Assembly: GCF_026625145.1 (NCBI RefSeq)
Contig: NZ_CP113088.1
Location: forward strand, 1 to 64,000
Origin: Lacinutrix neustonica
Lineage (GTDB): Bacteria > Bacteroidota > Bacteroidia > Flavobacteriales > Flavobacteriaceae
Direction of reading: 5' to 3'
Length of the DNA stretch: 64,000 bases
This document shows positions 60,912 to 64,000 of the stretch, piece after piece. The position numbers and the translations under genes are program-made. The stretch's first letter is position 1. The number at the start of each line of letters is the position of its first letter. The notes under the pieces are model-generated. The model saw only the letters and a program-made list of their open reading frames with translations. It was not told the origin of the DNA and ran no database searches.

Positions 60912-62261
60912 CCTTTTTGAATATCAAAATAAGGAAGAATTTCCAAAACATCATTTTGATGATTTGGAAGTGTTTTTGGATGATATTTGGTCTAAACGAG
61001 AAAAATCTAGTTACTATTTTAATGAAGAGGACAATAGGGTAGAACAACAACGCTTCATTCAATTCTTACATAAGAATAATACCTTAAAGTCTAATAAGTA
61101 TGTTGGTGTTATTCATTTTGAAGGTAAAACCATAAACTTGTTGCCAAAGATATTTTATAAAGGAGAAGATCCAAAAGAAGCACACGTAAAAGCAATAAAT
61201 AAGCATGTACTTTGGTGGTTAAGTTATTGTAGAAAATTAAAATTCCCAAATTATCTATCAGGCTTAAATACAGACAAAGCTGATTTTTTCGAAATCTTAA
61301 TTTACTTGTTTAGTAAATATACACGAGAGCTTTTAAATTCGTCTATCTATCAAACCTATACAGAAGTTAATAAGGAATTGTCTTTTGTAAAAGGACGGAT
61401 TGATTTTAATGGCTATATCCAAAATAATTTGAGTAATGGAAGACATCATAAAATCAGTTGTGAGTTTGATGCTTTTGAGATGGATAATGAATTTAATAGA
61501 TGCGTAAAATTTGTTTCCAAACTGTTGTTTTCTATCGCTAAAGAGCCCCAAAGTAAACGATTTTTAAGTGATATTTTGTTTATACTCGATGAGGTTAAAG
61601 ATGTCAATGTTTCAGCAGACAAAATGAAACGGATGAGCTTTAATCCTATGTTTTCAGACTTCGAAACTATACGTGATTACTGTGTTTTGTTTTTAGATAA
61701 TAGTGTGTCGTTTAACTATAAAAATTCATTAAAGCTATTTGCATTTTTACTGCCAATGGAATATGTCTTTGAGGATTTTATTTACGGATTTATAGATAAA
61801 GAGATTGATGAAATAAAAGCTAAAGCACAAGTTGGCTCTAAGCATTTAGATGAAGAAAAGAATTTTGCGCTAAAGCCGATTTATATTTGAAAATTAATGA
61901 TAGAAATATTGTTGCAGATACAAAGTATAAAATTGTGTATGGGGATGCCAACGATCCAAAAAAAGGAATTGTACAAACAGATTTATATCAAATGTTAGCG
62001 TATGCTGTTAGATTTAAAGTTAATGAGATTGTATTATATTATCCAAATACAATAAATGAGCAAGAAACTAATGATTCTGAGTTGTCCATTGTTGATGAAC
62101 TGGCAGATGATAAAAAAGTTTTAATAAGATCATTTCAACTACCTATTATAAATTTCGACCTTTTTGATAAAGATTATGAAAGAAAAAAAACATTAGAATT
62201 AGATTTTAATGATCTTAAAAAGGATTTGGTAAAGGGTATTAAAAAATCTTTAAATATATAA
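60904..62261 (+). CDS. mcrC: McrC-type nuclease subunit (one frame break)
   Basis: It overlaps mcrB by 8 bp. About 452 residues after repair of the break at 61876-61879 (CCGA for CCGGA), which reads A-L-K-P-D-L-Y-L-K-I-N-D. The N-terminal beta domain (H-F-E-G-K-T-I-N-L-L-P-K-I-F) activates McrB GTPase in the family. The PD-(D/E)xK nuclease is formed by K-P-D (~325) and V-A-D-T-K-Y-K (~337-343). The break falls exactly in the catalytic motif. It is the last gene of the defence island on this strand; no terminator is evident. Confidence 0.9.
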
Positions 62262-62594
62262 TAACATTTAATTCACCTATTTCCACTTTCCATTCCAATT
62301 TATCTCCAAGAAAGCCAAATCTCCTCTCGTATATCAATGAGTATGACTTGTTGGAAGACTTAGAGTCCAATGATGGAATTAAAGAAAGTTAGGTAATGAT
62401 AGATCCTACCGGACAATATTTTGATGATGCACGAGGTAAACATCATTATATTAAACCCATATTGGGGGTCGGCATAGAACACACTATTAAAGCATTGGAT
62501 TATAATTTGTTTAAGTTTTGAATAGAGGAGGTAATTATGATTGGAAAAAAAATAAATAAGTAATTTTGCTAATCAAGAATAGACCAATCACCAA
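62262..62594. other. Gap of about 333 bp after mcrC with a possible gene remnant
   Basis: No full gene or repeat unit is present. A 41-codon frame at 62396-62521 is described separately. Confidence 0.45.
62396..62521 (+). pseudogene. Possible remnant of a gene (41 codons)
   Basis: The frame M-I-D-P-T-G-Q-Y-F-D-D-A-R-G-K-H-H-Y continues with I-K-P-I-L-G-V-G-I-E-H-T-I-K-A-L-D and has natural-looking amino acid use, but it is too short for a domain and I do not recognise it. It could be the tail of a decayed gene at the island edge or a chance frame. Confidence 0.25.
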
Positions 62595-62954
62595 ATGACC
62601 ATTAAGCAACTACCAGGAACTTACAACATTGTAGGAAGCAACCAAGACGAAGCAGGAGTAGCCTATAAAGGTACACTAGCCCTTACTCTAGACGCCAACA
62701 ACAGGATTATTGCCAAATGGTTAATTAACAATAACCAAGAGCAGTTGGAAACCGGTTTTTTTAAAGATAATATCTTGGTTATTAATTTTAATTATAAGGG
62801 TGATGACGACGCTGTTTATAAAGGTGTGGCGGTTTATAAATGCCTAACCCAGGATATATTAGAGGGTTTCTGGTCTGAGAAACATGGAAATCCATTGTTT
62901 TTGGGAGCAGAGCGTTGCTTTAGGGTTGGCGCGCAAAGGGAGGCAATTAATTAA
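62595..62954 (+). CDS. Small beta-rich hypothetical protein (119 residues)
   Basis: A 119-residue soluble protein starting M-T-I-K-Q-L-P-G-T-Y-N-I-V-G-S-N. It alternates strands and turns (Y-K-G-T-L-A-L-T-L-D, I-I-A-K-W-L-I, L-E-T-G-F-F-K-D-N-I-L-V-I-N-F-N-Y-K-G, L-E-G-F-W-S-E-K-H-G), a pattern close to small avidin- or lipocalin-like barrels. Similar short proteins occur widely in Bacteroidota without known function. It is just outside the defence island, on the same strand. Confidence 0.65.
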   Translation: MTIKQLPGTYNIVGSNQDEAGVAYKGTLALTLDANNRIIAKWLINNNQEQLETGFFKDNILVINFNYKGDDDAVYKGVAVYKCLTQDILEGFWSEKHGNPLFLGAERCFRVGAQREAIN

Positions 62955-62965
62955 GGCTAGAAGCA

Positions 62966-62993
62966 GAGGCTTCGCTGTGCTCGCAATGACGGT
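62966..62993. repeat. Dispersed palindromic repeat fragment downstream of the island
   Basis: GAGGCTTCGCTGTGCTCGCAATGACGG is one arm of the CGTCATTGCGAG family in inverted orientation. Confidence 0.65.
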
Positions 62994-63037
62994 AATACTT
63001 TTTTCCCTAACTTTATAGTCTAAACCCTTCCAGCATT

Positions 63038-64000
63038 ATGAAAACCAAATTCCTAATCCTTAGTTTAATAACAGTAGTACTCTTCACCTGTAAAGAAGAA
63101 ACCAAAGACACTTACAAGTACGAAGAAACCACAACGGCAGAACGGTATTTACAACCCCAAGAAGACGACCAGTTCCTAGGTGGCATTAAAATGATTCCCA
63201 TCACCACGCCAATAGGGGACTTCAAGGTGTGGACCAAGCGCATAGGCAACAATCCCACCATGAAAGTCTTATTATTACATGGCGGTCCCGGCATGACGCA
63301 CGAAATTTACGAGTGTTTTGATGGCTACTTCCCACAGGAAAATATAGAATACTATTACTACGACCAGTTGGGTTCGTATTACAGCGACCAACCTAAAGAT
63401 TTGAGTCTTTGGGACCTCGACCGTTTTGTAGAAGAAGTCGAGCAGGTGCGCATTGCGTTAGGTTTAGATAAAGATAATTTTTACCTCTACGGACAAAGTT
63501 GGGGTGGCATATTAGGCATGCAATATGCTTTAAAATACCAAGCGCATTTAAAAGGCTTGATAATTTCTAATATGGTGGCGTCTATTCCGAATATCAAGAG
63601 TATAGCGATACTGTATTAGCCCCAAAAATGGATCCGGAGGTGTTAGCAGAGATTTTAAAATACGAAGATGCAGAAGACTATTCTAACCCCAGGTATATGG
63701 AACTCATTGTCAACAACTACTATACCGAGCATGTGATTAGAATGCCTGTCGACCAATGGCCGAGAACCTATTAACCGTGCGTTTAAACACCTCAATCCGG
63801 AGGTGTATGTCACTATGCAAGGCCCAAGTGAATTTGGAATTAAGGGTGATGCAACACTCAAGAACTGGGATGTAAAAGACCGACTAAAAGAAATTACAGT
63901 ACCAACTTTAACTATTGGGGCGACACACGATACCATGGACCCGAAGCATATGGAATGGATCTCTACCGAGGTGCAACAGGGGCGCTTTTTACTGTGCCCT
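63038..64000 (+). CDS. Proline-iminopeptidase-like alpha/beta hydrolase lipoprotein (3' end outside window; two frame breaks)
   Basis: The start M-K-T-K-F-L-I-L-S-L-I-T-V-V-L-F-T-C-K has a lipobox (L-F-T-C). The hydrolase core has L-L-H-G-G-P-G-M-T-H (the H-G-G-P oxyanion motif of prolyl iminopeptidases), Y-Y-D-Q-L-G-S and nucleophile elbow G-Q-S-W-G-G. Breaks lie at 63587-63590 (CCGA for CCGGA; repair S-I-P-E-Y-Q-E-Y) and 63760-63765 (CCGAGA for CCGGA; repair Q-W-P-E-P-I-N-R). The catalytic Asp is probably in G-A-T-H-D-T-M-D-P. It should release N-terminal residues from peptides at the cell envelope. Confidence 0.86.

Noticed and set aside
48891..62261. Integrative element carrying the defence island
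   Set aside because: No integrase, relaxase, tRNA attachment site or direct repeats at the borders were found; only REP-like repeats flank it.
1284..63765. Programmed ribosomal frameshifting at the recurrent CCGAGA sites
   Set aside because: The sites lie in unrelated genes on both strands, need shifts in either direction (+1 or -1), lack slippery heptamers with downstream structure, and vary in inserted base. A motif-linked sequence error explains all of them.

Overview
The window is AT-rich chromosomal DNA from a member of the Bacteroidota, almost certainly the family Flavobacteriaceae. The indicators are a giant SprB-like gliding adhesin ending in a type IX secretion (T9SS) type B sorting domain and followed by a PorP/SprF gene, gldF and gldG, TAnnTTTG-type promoter elements, and family-typical forms of dnaN, phoH, purC and acs. 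No rRNA, tRNA, CRISPR array, insertion sequence or replication origin was recognised.

Layout: 1-13.0 kb, 3' part of the SprB-like adhesin plus PorP/SprF. 13.1-15.9 kb, GAF histidine kinase, HAD phosphatase, MtfA-like metallopeptidase. 15.9-19.9 kb, a sulfur module (Crp-type regulator, TauE/SafE exporter, persulfide-dioxygenase-like hydrolase fused to two rhodanese domains, YeeE/YedE transporter in two genes). 20.1-33.6 kb, mostly housekeeping on the minus strand (FUSC protein, dnaN, gldG, a small membrane protein, gldF, SDR, SAM hydrolase) with phoH and purC on plus. 34.0-45.3 kb, AGCS symporter, acs, CsbD, two hydrolases, a regulator, desaturase, patatin and alcohol dehydrogenase. 45.8-48.3 kb, a tyrosinase with a small CPVC membrane protein. 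48.9-62.3 kb, a same-strand defence island: type I restriction-modification (hsdR, hsdM, hsdS), a two-helix membrane protein, an AAA ATPase/HNH pair resembling Septu (PtuAB), and McrBC. 62.6-64 kb, a small beta-rich protein and the 5' part of a lipoprotein hydrolase.

The most striking property is technical or epigenetic. About forty reading-frame breaks interrupt otherwise conserved genes, including purC, acs, hsdR, gldG and mcrC. Twenty-six of them fall where the conserved frame requires the pentamer CCGGA; the window usually shows CCGAGA (or TCTCGG on the other strand) or the shortened CCGA. Four more fall at CGGG runs and the rest mostly at homopolymers. I read this as motif-linked consensus error, possibly caused by a modified base, rather than gene decay. 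Broken genes are therefore annotated as single CDSs over their reconstructed span, with each break given.

Functional links: AAA, HNH, McrB and McrC are packed with overlaps or 2-bp spacing and probably form one transcript behind the type I operon. A dispersed palindromic repeat (REP-like) lies on both sides of the island, and one copy has been read through to form the C-terminal tail of HsdS.
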